Below, piece by piece: positions 8,520-18,201 of a DNA stretch of 64,000 bases. This DNA comes from Pseudophaeobacter arcticus DSM 23566 (lineage in GTDB: Bacteria; Pseudomonadota; Alphaproteobacteria; Rhodobacterales; Rhodobacteraceae), in NCBI RefSeq assembly GCF_000473205.1, contig NZ_KI421507.1, positions 4,139,057 to 4,203,056 on the forward strand, written 5' to 3'. The notes under the pieces are model-generated. The model was not told the DNA's origin, ran no database searches, and saw nothing but the letters and a program-made list of their open reading frames with translations. Every line of letters begins with the position of its first letter. Within the stretch, counting starts at the first letter, position 1. The position numbers and the translations under genes are program-made.

Positions 8520-8734
8520 GGGGGCCTCTGTCTGGTCTTGGAGGGGACGGGGGCAGGAGGGACTGCCCCCCTGCAATTGGTAAAAACATATGACCGCTCC
8601 TAGTGCAAGGCTGCAAGCGGCGCGCATGATTTGTAAATTCTGATCACATCTGTTGAAATATTAGGTCAGCAATATTGACTATATTTGCAACTTTCCTACT
8701 TTCGCCGGAAATCAAATCCAAAAGGAGGTCGCCG

Positions 8735-9943
8735 ATGTTGCTGAAACAGCTCTTTGCCACCCGAACGCACCGTATGAAGGCTTCCGAAATTCGTGAGTTG
8801 CTAAAACTGTTGAACCGGCCCGGTTTGTTGTCCTTTGCAGGTGGCATCCCGGACCCGGATCTGTTTCCTGCTGCAGCTTTCTCAGCGGCCTTTCAGGCGG
8901 CATTGGAACCAGAGTACCAGGCCCAGGCGCTGCAATATTCGGTCAGCGAAGGTTATCTGCCGCTGCGACAGTGGATCAAAGGCGAAATGCACCGCATGGG
9001 CGTCCCCTGCGACACAGATAATATCCTCATCACCTCTGGCTCGCAGCAGGCACTGGATTATCTGGGGAAACTGTTCCTCTCGCCCAATGATACCGCACTT
9101 GTGGGCTGGCCGACCTACCTTGGCGCATTGGCGGCGTTTAACGCCTATGAACCGCGCTATGATCAACTCAACCCCGGTGGCAACCGCTCCCCGGCGAGCT
9201 ATCGAGAGGCCGCAGCTGAGGCCAACAGCCGCGTCAAATTTGCCTATCTGTCACCGGATTTTGCCAATCCAACCGGCGAGACCCTGTCGCGCGCGGGACG
9301 CCTGGCATTGCTGGAGATGACCGAGGACCTGGGCTGCGCCGTAATCGAGGATGGCGCCTATCAGGCACTGCGCTATGAGGGCGAGTCGATCCCGCCCGTT
9401 TTGGCGCTGGAGATTGCGGAAAAAGGCAGCATAGAACAGTGTCGAACGGTCTATTGTGGCTCGTTCTCCAAAACCCTGTCGCCGGGCCTGCGCCTGGGCT
9501 GGGTGGTGGCGGCCAAACCGGTAATCGCGCAGTTGGTTCTGATGAAACAAGCGGCGGATCTGCATTCGCCGACCCTCAACCAGATGGCGGTGCATCAGGT
9601 GGCTGAAGCCTGCTTTGACAGCCATGTCGCCGGGCTGAGGCGTGCCTATGGGGCCCGCCGGGATGCAATGCTCGCCGCCCTGCAGGAGTTTATGCCAGAG
9701 GGGGTGAGTTGGACCCGGCCCAAAGGCGGCATGTTTGTCTGGCTCACACTTGCGCAACACGTCGACACCGCCGAGGTGCTAAGCCGCGCCCTGGATCAGG
9801 AAAACATTGCCTTTGTTCCAGGGAAGGCCTTTTTTGCTGATGGCGCCGGCTGCAATACACTCAGGCTGAGCTTTTCGGTGCTGGATGAGGCGGAAATCCG
9901 TACTGGCATTGAACGGCTTGGACGGTTGCTAACAGAGACCTAG
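8735..9943 (+). CDS. PLP-dependent aminotransferase, class I/II (2-aminoadipate/LysN type)
   Basis: ATG 8735 is chosen because AGGAGG sits 6 nt upstream; the product has 402 residues. The PLP lysine is Lys246 in GSFSKTLSPGLRLGW, and the cofactor Asp lies in AVIEDGAYQALRY. SFAGGIPDPDLFP near the N-terminus and the overall form match fold-type I enzymes of the LysN/ARO8/MocR-like group, which move amino groups from broad-range amino acids to 2-oxoglutarate. Substrate is not determined. It is divergent from a FadR-type regulator. Confidence 0.87.
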   Translation: MLLKQLFATRTHRMKASEIRELLKLLNRPGLLSFAGGIPDPDLFPAAAFSAAFQAALEPEYQAQALQYSVSEGYLPLRQWIKGEMHRMGVPCDTDNILITSGSQQALDYLGKLFLSPNDTALVGWPTYLGALAAFNAYEPRYDQLNPGGNRSPASYREAAAEANSRVKFAYLSPDFANPTGETLSRAGRLALLEMTEDLGCAVIEDGAYQALRYEGESIPPVLALEIAEKGSIEQCRTVYCGSFSKTLSPGLRLGWVVAAKPVIAQLVLMKQAADLHSPTLNQMAVHQVAEACFDSHVAGLRRAYGARRDAMLAALQEFMPEGVSWTRPKGGMFVWLTLAQHVDTAEVLSRALDQENIAFVPGKAFFADGAGCNTLRLSFSVLDEAEIRTGIERLGRLLTET

Positions 9944-10004
9944 ACCCCTTGGGGTGAGGGTTGGACTGGATTTCGCGCAAGGGTTGTGTGATGCTTGACG
10001 GATC

Positions 10005-10352
10005 ATGCGTATTCTGGTGATTTCTCTGCCTATACTGCTGGTGGCCTGCACAGAGCGGCAGGGGCATTTTGCCTCCGCCCCGCAAGGCTATTTTGCCAAT
10101 TCGCCGCAGGGCTATTTTGCCGGTGCAAAGGTCACGCGGGTGACATCGGGGGGGAGTGTTTTTGACATCCGTCTGCGGGGAAACCTGGCCGAGGCAATAC
10201 GGATCAATCCGCAATATGCACCGCGCCTTGGCCCGCTGCGGACGCGGGCGGCCCAGGCGATGGCGGCGGTCAGCGGCTGTCGGATCAAGGCTGTTCTAGG
10301 GGATCAGGCACTGATGGTCGGGGTGCTTGACTGTCCTTCCAAAGGGGGGTGA
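10005..10352 (+). CDS. Small lipoprotein of unknown function
   Basis: The 115-residue product starts with a lipoprotein signal peptide ending in the lipobox LLVAC (Cys15). A repeated segment PQGYFA (residues ~27-32 and ~35-40) follows, then a region with two cysteines near the C-terminus (GCRIKAVLG, LDCPSKGG) that could form a disulfide. I do not recognise a family. It stands alone between the aminotransferase and smc. Confidence 0.7.
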   Translation: MRILVISLPILLVACTERQGHFASAPQGYFANSPQGYFAGAKVTRVTSGGSVFDIRLRGNLAEAIRINPQYAPRLGPLRTRAAQAMAAVSGCRIKAVLGDQALMVGVLDCPSKGG

Positions 10353-10490
10353 GCAAAACGGATTTGAGAGGCTGCGCGTGCCTGCCATCCTGTGGACAGC
10401 AGCGAGGGGCGCCTGTCGAAGGGGCAAGCCAGCGCCAGCCTCTTCGGTATCAGTGAGACACGCACCCCGGAAAAGGTCTGGAAAGATGAA

Positions 10491-10533
10491 CGCGGAACTC
10501 TAAGGATTCCGCGGCTCTTGGCAGTTATCCACA
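10491..10533. other. Intergenic hairpin and DnaA-box-like sequence upstream of smc
   Basis: In the 292-base gap before smc, CGCGGAA (10491-10497) pairs with TTCCGCG (10507-10513), and TTATCCACA at 10525-10533 matches the DnaA-box consensus exactly. One box alone is weak evidence for DnaA control. Nothing else in 10353-10644 looks coding. Confidence 0.4.
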
Positions 10534-10644
10534 AGATATGCCGCTGCTGGGGGTAACTGCCGCTAGCAATGGGGCCGTTTGCGTTGACAGGGCTGTTGCG
10601 AAGCTGCTGGACTCGCTGGACATAAGAATCACTCAGGGGCGGCT

Positions 10645-13600
10645 TTGCGCTTTTCAAAACTCAGGCTCAATGGCTTCAAAAGCTTTGTCGACCCGACCGA
10701 TTTGATCATCGGGGACGGGCTGACCGGCGTGGTTGGCCCCAATGGCTGCGGCAAGTCCAACCTGCTGGAGGCGTTGCGCTGGGTGATGGGGGAGACCCGC
10801 GCCAAGGCAATGCGCGGCGGTGGCATGGAAGACGTGATCTTTGCCGGGACCACCTCGCGCTCAGCGCGCAACTTTGCCGAGGTGAACCTGCTGATTGATA
10901 ACTCGGACCGGTTGGCGCCGTCGGGGTTCAACGAGGCGGATCAGTTGGAAATTGTGCGCCGCATCACCCGTGATGTGGGCAGTGCCTATAAATCAAATGG
11001 CAAAGATGTGCGGGCGCGGGATGTGCAGATGCTCTTTGCCGATGCCTCTACCGGGGCGCATTCGCCGGCGCTGGTGCGGCAAGGGCAGATTTCCGAACTG
11101 ATCAATGCCAAGCCCAAGGCGCGCCGTCGCATTCTGGAAGAGGCCGCAGGTATTTCCGGTCTGTACCAGCGCCGCCACGAGGCCGAGCTGAAGCTGAAAA
11201 ACACCGAACAAAACCTGTTGCGGGTGGATGATGTGGTGGAACAGCTGGCGGGTCAGCTGGGGCAATTGGCGCGCCAGGCCCGACAGGCGCAGCGCTACCG
11301 CGATATCGGTGAGAAGCTGCGGCTGGCGGAGGGGATGTTGCTCTATCGTCGCTGGCGTGAGGCGGATGATGCCCGGCTGACTGCGGAGCAGGATCTGAGC
11401 ATTCGACTGACCCAGGCGGCCAAGGGCGAGGCCCTGTCGCGGGCTGCGGCGCAGAATCGGGCCGAGGCCGAGGAAGGCCTGCCGCCGCTGCGCGAAGAGC
11501 AGGCCATTGCTGCCGCCATTCTGCAGCGACTGGTGGTGCAGCGTGACTCGCTGGGGGATCAGGAGGCACAGGCGCGTCAGGCCATCGAACGGTTGGTCAG
11601 CCGCATCCAGCAACTGGGCAATGACATTGACCGCGAAGGCGGGCTCAACCGCGATGCCGGAGAGACAATTGAGCGGCTGGACTGGGAGCAAAAGGAACTG
11701 GCCAAGGCCAGTGACGGCCATGATGAGCGTTTAAGCGAGGCCGCAGAGCTGGCGCGGGAAGCGGCACTGATTCTGGAGGCGCGCGAGGATCATCTCACGC
11801 AGTTGACCGAAGATGTGGCGCGGTTGTCGGCGCGGTATCAATCGGCACTGCGTCTGGTTGAGGATTGCAAGCGCACCCTGGCACGGGCCGAAAACGAAGG
11901 TGCGGCGGCGCAGCAGGCGCAGGATCAGGCGGGCGAGGCCCTGGAGCTGGCAGGCGAAGGTTTTGAGGCGGCTCTGGCCACCGAGGAGGAGGCCCGCGAA
12001 GCCGTGGAGATGGCCGAGGAGGCCCTGGCGGCGGCGGATGAGCTGCGCACCGAAACCCAGTCCTTGGAATCCGCCGCACGGGCGCACCGCTCTGAGGCAG
12101 AGGGGGCGCTGGGGGCGATCCGGGCCGAGGTGACAGCGCTGGCAAAGCTGCTGGAGCGGGACACCGCTGAAAGGGGGCAAATTCTGGACGAGCTGAGCGT
12201 CGCCCCCGGCTATGAAAAGGCGCTTGGCGCGGCGCTGGCGGATGATCTGCGCGCACCTTTGGCGGCGGTGGACGGGCCGACGGGCTGGATCGAGCTGCCG
12301 ACCTATGCCCGCGATGTGCCGCTGCCTGACGGGGTGGAGCCTTTGGCAAAGCATGTATCCGGTCCCGAGGCTCTGGCGCGCCGAATTGGCCAGATTGGCC
12401 TGGTTGACGGGGATACCGCACGTGGGCTGCAGGTGCATCTGCAGCCAGGTCAGAGGCTGGTGACGTTGGAGGGCGATATCTGGCGCTGGGATGGCTATCG
12501 CGCCTGGGCCGAAGACGCGCCCAGTGCCGCAGCGTTGCGGCTGGAGCAGCTGAACCGGCTGGAGGCGCTGAAGCAAGAGTTGGAGCAGGTCAGCGCCAGG
12601 GCCGATGGCACCCGCGCGGCGCATGAGACACTGATCCGCCGCCTGGAAGAGGTGACGCAGGCAGATCAGAACGCGCGACAGGCGCGCCGGGTTGCGGATC
12701 AACGTGTGGCTGATGCGGCCCGTGCGCTCAGCCGGGCAGAGGCCGAGCGCAACCTGGCCGAGGGCAAGCTGGAGACACTGGGCATTGCTGTTGCGCGCCA
12801 CAGCGAGGATGCGATGAACGCCCGGCTGCAACTGGCAGAGGCAGAAACAGCCCAGGCGGCTCTTGGCGACCTGGATGCGGCGCGGGCTGGGGTCGAAGAC
12901 GTTAAACAGGGGGTGGAAGCCGCCCGGATTACCATGCTCACCCATCGTTCGGCCCATGATGAGCTGCGCCGCGACGGCGAGGCCCGGACCAAACGGGCTC
13001 AGCAAGTGACCAAGGAACTGTCGGGCTGGCGGCACAGGCTGGAAACCGCAGAGCGCCGCATCGACGAGCTGGCCGAACGCCGCGAAGCCTCGCAGGAGGA
13101 GTTGGAAGAGGCCCATGCGGTGCCTGCGGAGATTGCTGAAAAACGCGAAGAACTGAACGAAGCCATCGAGGAGGCCGAAGCGCGCAAGACAACAGCCTCG
13201 GAAGCCTTGATCACCGCAGAGGCTGCGCTGCGGGAATTGGTGCAGATTGAACGCGATTCTGAACGTCTGGCCTCGGAAGGGCGCGAGGCACGGGCGCGCT
13301 CAGAAGCGCTCTGTGAGGCGGCGCGTGAAACCGTGACCCACGCGGCTGAGCGGATCAGCGAAGACCAGAACTGCAGCCCGCAGGCGCTGCTGGAACAGCT
13401 GGGGGTCAGCCCCGATCAGATGCCAGGGGCCGAGGCGCTGGAGGCCGAAGTGAACCGGCACAAGCGGCAACGCGATGCCCTGGGCGCGGTAAACCTGCGC
13501 GCCGAAGAAGATGCGCGGGAAATCCAGACCGAGCATGACGATCTGGTGTCGGAAAAATCCGACCTGGAAGAGGCGATCAAGACCCTGCGCAGCGGTATTG

Positions 13601-14100
13601 CCAGTCTCAACCGCGAGGGGCGCGAGAGGCTGCTCACCGCGTTTGAAGAGGTGAACGCCAGCTTTGCCAATCTCTTTACCCATCTGTTTGGCGGCGGAGA
13701 GGCCAATCTGGTGATGGTCGAAAGCGATGACCCGCTGGACGCCGGGCTGGAGATTATGTGCCAGCCACCGGGTAAAAAACTATCGACCCTGTCGCTGCTG
13801 TCCGGCGGTGAGCAGACCCTCACCGCCATGGCGCTGATCTTTGCGGTGTTCCTGTCCAATCCGGCGCCGATCTGCGTGCTGGACGAGGTGGACGCGCCGC
13901 TGGACGATGCCAATGTTACCCGGTTCTGTGACCTGCTGGACGAGATGTGCCGCCAGACCGAAACCCGGTTTTTGATCATCACCCACCATGCGGTCACCAT
14001 GGCGCGAATGGACCGGTTGTTTGGCGTCACCATGCAGGAAAAAGGCGTTAGCCAATTGGTCTCGGTTGATCTGAAAAAGGCAGAAGCCCTTGTCGCCTAA
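10645..14100 (+). CDS. smc: Chromosome segregation protein SMC
   Basis: This is a full-length condensin ATPase of 1151 residues from a TTG start. The N-terminal head has Walker A GPNGCGKSNLLEALRWVMGE (near residues 32-51), then long coiled coils flank a hinge at about 510-660. The C-terminal head has the ABC signature LSGGEQTLTAMAL and Walker B CVLDEVDAPLDD. SMC compacts and segregates the chromosome with ScpA/ScpB. The coiled-coil arms are rich in Ala/Glu/Arg, which causes many long antisense open frames that are not genes. Confidence 0.96.
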   Translation: MRFSKLRLNGFKSFVDPTDLIIGDGLTGVVGPNGCGKSNLLEALRWVMGETRAKAMRGGGMEDVIFAGTTSRSARNFAEVNLLIDNSDRLAPSGFNEADQLEIVRRITRDVGSAYKSNGKDVRARDVQMLFADASTGAHSPALVRQGQISELINAKPKARRRILEEAAGISGLYQRRHEAELKLKNTEQNLLRVDDVVEQLAGQLGQLARQARQAQRYRDIGEKLRLAEGMLLYRRWREADDARLTAEQDLSIRLTQAAKGEALSRAAAQNRAEAEEGLPPLREEQAIAAAILQRLVVQRDSLGDQEAQARQAIERLVSRIQQLGNDIDREGGLNRDAGETIERLDWEQKELAKASDGHDERLSEAAELAREAALILEAREDHLTQLTEDVARLSARYQSALRLVEDCKRTLARAENEGAAAQQAQDQAGEALELAGEGFEAALATEEEAREAVEMAEEALAAADELRTETQSLESAARAHRSEAEGALGAIRAEVTALAKLLERDTAERGQILDELSVAPGYEKALGAALADDLRAPLAAVDGPTGWIELPTYARDVPLPDGVEPLAKHVSGPEALARRIGQIGLVDGDTARGLQVHLQPGQRLVTLEGDIWRWDGYRAWAEDAPSAAALRLEQLNRLEALKQELEQVSARADGTRAAHETLIRRLEEVTQADQNARQARRVADQRVADAARALSRAEAERNLAEGKLETLGIAVARHSEDAMNARLQLAEAETAQAALGDLDAARAGVEDVKQGVEAARITMLTHRSAHDELRRDGEARTKRAQQVTKELSGWRHRLETAERRIDELAERREASQEELEEAHAVPAEIAEKREELNEAIEEAEARKTTASEALITAEAALRELVQIERDSERLASEGREARARSEALCEAARETVTHAAERISEDQNCSPQALLEQLGVSPDQMPGAEALEAEVNRHKRQRDALGAVNLRAEEDAREIQTEHDDLVSEKSDLEEAIKTLRSGIASLNREGRERLLTAFEEVNASFANLFTHLFGGGEANLVMVESDDPLDAGLEIMCQPPGKKLSTLSLLSGGEQTLTAMALIFAVFLSNPAPICVLDEVDAPLDDANVTRFCDLLDEMCRQTETRFLIITHHAVTMARMDRLFGVTMQEKGVSQLVSVDLKKAEALVA

Positions 14101-14286
14101 ATGAGAGTTGAGCAAACCGGACTGTGTAATTTGCGCATGCTTTTTGGACTATGGGGAAAATCAGTCAAAAATCTTCTCTTGCATGCCCTGTGAAGGTCTT
14201 CGAAACTAGGCGCTGGTGATGACGGCCCGTGTGGTCTTCCCTGGGTCTTCGGGGTAGCATTGAAACAAACTCAATTGGAGGGAACT

Positions 14287-14754
14287 ATGAATCTTACAAA
14301 ACTTATTGCGGCTACAGCTCTTGCGATTAGCCCCCTTGCCGTACAGGCAGATAATTTGACCGCCAGACAATCCAGCAGCATCGAGGGTTTCTTCCTGGAT
14401 GAAGGCTCCAGCGTCGAGGTCCTGGTCGATAATGTTGGGGATCCGCAGCTGAACGTCGAGCACTATGGCAGTGAATTCACGATTTTCTACTATGGCTGTG
14501 AGAACAACACCAATTGCGATTCCATCCAGTTCTATTCCGGCTATGCCACAGATGGTGCCGTCCGGTTGAAGACCGTCAACGACTTTAACGCTGAAAAACG
14601 CTGGGTTCGCGCCTATGTTGCCGAGGACGGATCAACCAAGCTTGAGATGGATCTTTACATGGGGGACGGCGGCATCAGCGCCGATGATTTTGCCACAGCG
14701 GTGGGGCTCTGGTCGCGCCTGATGGGCGATTTTGAAGAGCTCATCGACTACTAA
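14287..14754 (+). CDS. YbjN domain-containing secreted protein
   Basis: ATG 14287 has a TTGGAGGG site upstream; the 155-residue product has a Sec signal peptide (residues 1-21, cut after AVQA). The rest resembles the YbjN/type III chaperone-like fold: an early SIEGFFLDEG, a central beta section with YGCENNTNCDSIQFYSGY (two cysteines likely disulfide-bonded) and a closing helix FATAVGLWSRLMGDFEE. YbjN-like proteins are linked to stress and motility control in enterics, but the role of the exported alphaproteobacterial form is unknown. Confidence 0.75.
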   Translation: MNLTKLIAATALAISPLAVQADNLTARQSSSIEGFFLDEGSSVEVLVDNVGDPQLNVEHYGSEFTIFYYGCENNTNCDSIQFYSGYATDGAVRLKTVNDFNAEKRWVRAYVAEDGSTKLEMDLYMGDGGISADDFATAVGLWSRLMGDFEELIDY

Positions 14755-14819
14755 GTGGCACCGCGTGACCACGGCGCGGGAGGTGGTAAGCCCTCCGGCG
14801 CGCGGTGCTCGCGTTACGA

Positions 14820-14849
14820 AAAAGGGGCATGAATAGTCATGCCCCTTTT
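14820..14849. terminator. Bidirectional rho-independent terminator
   Basis: A 13-bp perfect stem (14820-14832 / 14837-14849; AAAAGGGGCATGA and its complement) with a 4-nt loop carries A and T tails on both sides. It separates the convergent YbjN-like and lytic transglycosylase genes. Confidence 0.92.
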
Positions 14850-14891
14850 GCTTTTCTGGATGAAGACGCCGGGTTCAGGCCCCCCGCTGTC

Positions 14892-16061
14892 CTAGAGATG
14901 GTTGAGCAGTGCAGGCGTTGGCCAGGCATCGGCTGGCAGGCCCAGCCGCTGTTGTTCGCGTTGGACTGCTGCCCGTGTTTTGGCGCCAAGAATGCCGTCA
15001 ATCTTGCCGACATCATACCCCAGGCTCTGCAGTTTCTGCTGCAGCTGTTTCATCTGGGCTCCGGCCAGTCCCTGTTCGGGCTTGCCTGCGGCGTAGATCG
15101 ATGCGCCCTCGAGCCGATTGGCAAAATAGGCGGCGGTCAGAACATAGGTAAAACTCTGGTTCCACTCAAAATAGACGTCGAAATTTGGATAGGCGAGAAA
15201 GGCTGGCCCCTTGTGCCCCTGTGGCAAAAGCAGGGAGGCCTTGAGGGTGCCAGCAGCCAGGGAGCCGTCTTTGGCGCGCAGGCCAAGCGCCTGCCAGTCC
15301 CGGACCGACAGTTTGGTGTCGGTGCCGGATTTTGACAGGTCCAGATCACCGGGAATGGTGACTTCTTGCAGCCAGGGTTCACCGGCCTGCCAGCCCAGAT
15401 GGGACAACATCTTGGCGCCAGACATCAGCGCATCCGGAGCGGAGGTCTTGAGGCTGACATGGCCATCGCCATCGGCATCGACGCCATTGTCGAGGATATC
15501 CTGCGGCAGCATCTGCACCATGCCGATTTCACCGGCCCAGGCACCGGTGGTGCGGGCGGGGTCAAAATTGCCACGTTTGTACAGTTCAAGTGCCGCAAAG
15601 ATCTGCGGGCGGAACAGATCGGGGCGGCGGCAGTCATGGGCCAGGGTGATCAGCGCGTTGCGGGTGTTGAAATCACCCTGAAAGCTGCCGTAATCGGTTT
15701 CAAAGGCCCAAAAGGCCAGCAATACGCCGCGGTTGATGCCATAGGTGGTCTCGATCCGGCGAAAGGTGCTGTCGTATTTTTCGGCCATCGACCGGCCCCG
15801 GTCGATGCGGCTTTGCGAGATCAGGTGGCGGGAAAACTCGACAAAGGGTTTTTGGAACACGCCCTGTGCCCGATCCGCCCTCAGAACCTTGGCGTCCTGG
15901 CTGGCGCCTTTAAAAAAACCGTTGACGGTTGCCCTGTCATATCCCGCAGTCAGGGCCTCTTGTTTGAGAGATTTGACAAAGCCGGAAAAGCTGCCGCCAC
16001 ATTGGGCAAAAGCGGTTGCTGGCATCAAGAGGGCAGCAAGGGCGAGGGGCAAAATGCGCAT
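14892..16061 (-). CDS. Lytic murein transglycosylase, MltB type with peptidoglycan-binding domain
   Basis: The 389-residue protein has a signal peptide (1-19, AFA-Q), an SLT/MltB catalytic domain with Glu121 in FWAFETDYG and the family GEIGMVQMLPQDIL, and a C-terminal peptidoglycan-binding-1 domain (MKQLQQKLQSLGYDVGKIDG). It cleaves the MurNAc-GlcNAc bond to make 1,6-anhydro ends during wall turnover. No lipobox is seen, so the protein is probably periplasmic and soluble. Confidence 0.92.
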   Translation of the reverse strand: MRILPLALAALLMPATAFAQCGGSFSGFVKSLKQEALTAGYDRATVNGFFKGASQDAKVLRADRAQGVFQKPFVEFSRHLISQSRIDRGRSMAEKYDSTFRRIETTYGINRGVLLAFWAFETDYGSFQGDFNTRNALITLAHDCRRPDLFRPQIFAALELYKRGNFDPARTTGAWAGEIGMVQMLPQDILDNGVDADGDGHVSLKTSAPDALMSGAKMLSHLGWQAGEPWLQEVTIPGDLDLSKSGTDTKLSVRDWQALGLRAKDGSLAAGTLKASLLLPQGHKGPAFLAYPNFDVYFEWNQSFTYVLTAAYFANRLEGASIYAAGKPEQGLAGAQMKQLQQKLQSLGYDVGKIDGILGAKTRAAVQREQQRLGLPADAWPTPALLNHL

Positions 16062-16101
16062 GGCGGGCAGTCCTTAATGAAGCTCTAAAACATTGTATGT
16101 G

Positions 16102-17073
16102 CTAAAAGATGACTGCAAAAGCAACCAATAGCCCGACCCCAATGGCCCAAGAGGTCCAAAGAATGTCACAGCAGCGCAGAATTGCGGGGCCGGTGATGCT
16201 CTTGGTGCCGGGGGCGTTCACCCAGGCAAAATCGCGCATTTCACCATCGTATGACCGGGGCCCCGCCAGCGACAGCCCCAGCGCGCGGGCCATTGCCGCC
16301 TCGGGCCAGCCCGCATTGGGCGAGCGATGTCTGGCCGCGTCTCTGGCGATGGCGGGCCAATCGCGCAGCACGCCGCCGGCCAGCGCAATCATCACTCCGG
16401 TCAGCCGCGCCGGGATCAGGTTGACCAGATCATCAATCCGCGCCGTGGCCCAGCCAAAGTCCTGGTAGCGGGGGGTGCGATAGCCAATCATGCTGTCGCC
16501 GGTGTTGATCATCTTATAGGCCAGCAATCCGGGCAGCCCGGCCAGCAGAAACCAAAAGGCCGGGGCAACAACCCCGTCCGACATATTCTCGGATCCGCTT
16601 TCGATGGCGGAGCGGGCGACCTGGGGGCCGGTCATCGTGTCGGTGTCGCGGCTGACAATCATGGCAACCGCCTGACGCCCCTGCACAAGGGACTGCGACA
16701 GGCCATCCGCGACGGCGCGCAGGTGCTCAACCAGCGAGCGCTGCGCAATCAGAATGGCGGCCAGCAGCAGCTCGACCAGGGGACCAAAGAGCGACAATAG
16801 CCAGCCAAGCCCCAGCCCGAGGCAGACCAGCAGGGTGATTGCCACAACGCCCCTGACGCGTTTGGCCCGGTCGGTGTCTTGGCCGGTATGCTGTCCCGTA
16901 TCTAGGCCCGTATCTAGGCCGGTATTCGGGGCTGTATTGAGGCGCGCCTCCAGCCAGGACACAGATTTGCCCATCAAAACCGCCGGATGCGGCAGGCGCG
17001 ACCAGAGCCAGTCCGGCTCTCCCAGGGCGGCGTCCAGCACCAGAGCGAGCAATAGGATCTCAGCGGTGCTCAT
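16102..17073 (-). CDS. cbiB: Adenosylcobinamide-phosphate synthase (CbiB/CobD)
   Basis: The 323-residue membrane protein starts with [20 protein letters not shown] and contains the family motifs [12 protein letters not shown] near residue 150 and [19 protein letters not shown]. It joins an aminopropanol (phosphate) arm to adenosylcobyric acid. ATG 17073 overlaps the stop of cobC by 4 bp (ATGA), so the two B12 genes are co-translated. Residues ~44-60 are an unusual Asn/Asp-Thr-Gly-rich tandem repeat coded by 12-bp units, within a loop after the first helix. Confidence 0.92.
   Translation of the reverse strand: MSTAEILLLALVLDAALGEPDWLWSRLPHPAVLMGKSVSWLEARLNTAPNTGLDTGLDTGQHTGQDTDRAKRVRGVVAITLLVCLGLGLGWLLSLFGPLVELLLAAILIAQRSLVEHLRAVADGLSQSLVQGRQAVAMIVSRDTDTMTGPQVARSAIESGSENMSDGVVAPAFWFLLAGLPGLLAYKMINTGDSMIGYRTPRYQDFGWATARIDDLVNLIPARLTGVMIALAGGVLRDWPAIARDAARHRSPNAGWPEAAMARALGLSLAGPRSYDGEMRDFAWVNAPGTKSITGPAILRCCDILWTSWAIGVGLLVAFAVIF
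16895..16942. repeat. 12-bp tandem repeat inside cbiB
   Basis: CCCGTATCTAGG is perfectly repeated at 16895-16906 and 16907-16918, followed by two decayed units to 16942. It is in frame and encodes the TGLD-like tetrapeptide repeat of CbiB. Confidence 0.8.
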
Positions 17074-18044
17074 AGGGCAGCCTCCAGCCGCTCCCAGCCA
17101 TGCTGCGGTGGCAGGCCCAGGCGGATGTAGGTTTTTGAATAGGGGAAGATGCGGCTCCAGATATGGGCCTTGGCGAGCCGCTCTTGCCACTGTGCGGCAT
17201 CCTCGACCCGGTACAGGCGAAACAGGTCGGTGCCGCCCACCACTGTGGCGCCGCGCGCGATTGCCAGCTGATCCAGCCGCTGCGCGTCGCGGGCAAGGCT
17301 CTGGCGGGTGTGATTGGCCCAGTCCTGGTCCTGCAGCGCCTGCAGACCGGTTTTGAGCGCCGGGCCAGAGACCGCCCAGGGGCCCTGCAGCTGGGCAAGC
17401 CGTTGAATGAGGTCTGAATCGCCAATGGCAAACCCCAGCCGCATCCCCGCAAGGCCCCAGAATTTGCCAAAACTCTTGAGCACGATGACGCCGGGCCTGG
17501 CGGCCAGATGTATGAGGCTTTGATCGGGGCAGATATCACCAAAGCTCTCATCTATGATGCACAGCGGCGCGGTCATCTCCTCAGCGCGCCACAGACGCCC
17601 ATCAGGGTTGTTTGGATGCACCGCAACACAGGCTTCGGCAGGACCGCTGCCAGTGATCGCCCAGCCGTGATTGGCAAAGGCGGCGGCATGTTCATTGTAG
17701 GTCGGGGTTTCGATCTTGACCCAACGTGGATCTGCAAGCCCCGGCAATAGCGCAATCAGGGCAGAGGCTCCGGGCGCGGGCAGAACCGCTGCTTCGGCGG
17801 GTACATTCCAGAACCGCCGGGCTGCTTGTTCAAGTTCGGCACTGGCAGAGGTATCCGGCAGCGCGGTCCAGTCCGAGGCGTCAAAATCGGGCAGCGGATA
17901 GGCTGTGGGATTGATCCCCGTTGACAGATCAATCCAATCCGCGCGGTTGCCGCCGTAGTGCTGGATGGCTGCGCTCAGATTGCCGCCATGGTCGCGCAGG
18001 GTTGCGCCCGTTTCGATCTGGCTCTCAGAAACACGTGCCGACAT
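17070..18044 (-). CDS. cobC: Threonine-phosphate decarboxylase (CobC/CobD-like)
   Basis: From ATG 18044 the protein has 324 residues (a TTG at 18074 is possible). It is a fold-type I PLP enzyme with HGGN at residues 19-22, [17 protein letters not shown] at 143-150, the cofactor Asp in CIIDESFGD and the Schiff-base Lys194 in [14 protein letters not shown]. It decarboxylates L-threonine-O-3-phosphate to the aminopropanol phosphate used by CbiB, encoded next with a 4-bp overlap. I looked for a cobalamin riboswitch upstream and did not see its conserved core. Confidence 0.9.
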   Translation of the reverse strand: MSARVSESQIETGATLRDHGGNLSAAIQHYGGNRADWIDLSTGINPTAYPLPDFDASDWTALPDTSASAELEQAARRFWNVPAEAAVLPAPGASALIALLPGLADPRWVKIETPTYNEHAAAFANHGWAITGSGPAEACVAVHPNNPDGRLWRAEEMTAPLCIIDESFGDICPDQSLIHLAARPGVIVLKSFGKFWGLAGMRLGFAIGDSDLIQRLAQLQGPWAVSGPALKTGLQALQDQDWANHTRQSLARDAQRLDQLAIARGATVVGGTDLFRLYRVEDAAQWQERLAKAHIWSRIFPYSKTYIRLGLPPQHGWERLEAAL

Positions 18045-18111
18045 GGAAAAGCCCCAACCTGCTATCACCGCCAATGTCTTTGGCGCTGCCTTGTTTCTAT
18101 GAAACAGGGGC

Positions 18112-18144
18112 CGCGATAAGGCAAGACAGCTTTGCCGTATCGCG
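18112..18144. other. Strong intergenic hairpin between the GST-like gene and cobC
   Basis: CGCGATA (18112-18118) pairs with TATCGCG (18138-18144) and inside it GGCAA (18120-18124) pairs with TTGCC (18132-18136). There is no T tract on either strand. It may be a terminator of the upstream gene, a leader structure of cobC, or a binding site. Confidence 0.45.
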
Positions 18145-18201
18145 TGGCAGTTCTTTGCCTTCGGGGGCAGGTGTCAGGCTGGTCCGGGAGAGCCGGTTTA
18201 T

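Noticed and set aside
11731..13116. A 461-codon open frame opposite smc
   Set aside because: It reflects Ala/Glu/Arg codon bias of the SMC coiled coil and has no protein signature.
18045..18201. Cobalamin riboswitch upstream of cobC
   Set aside because: The gap shows a hairpin but not the conserved B12-box core sequence or its long paired structure.
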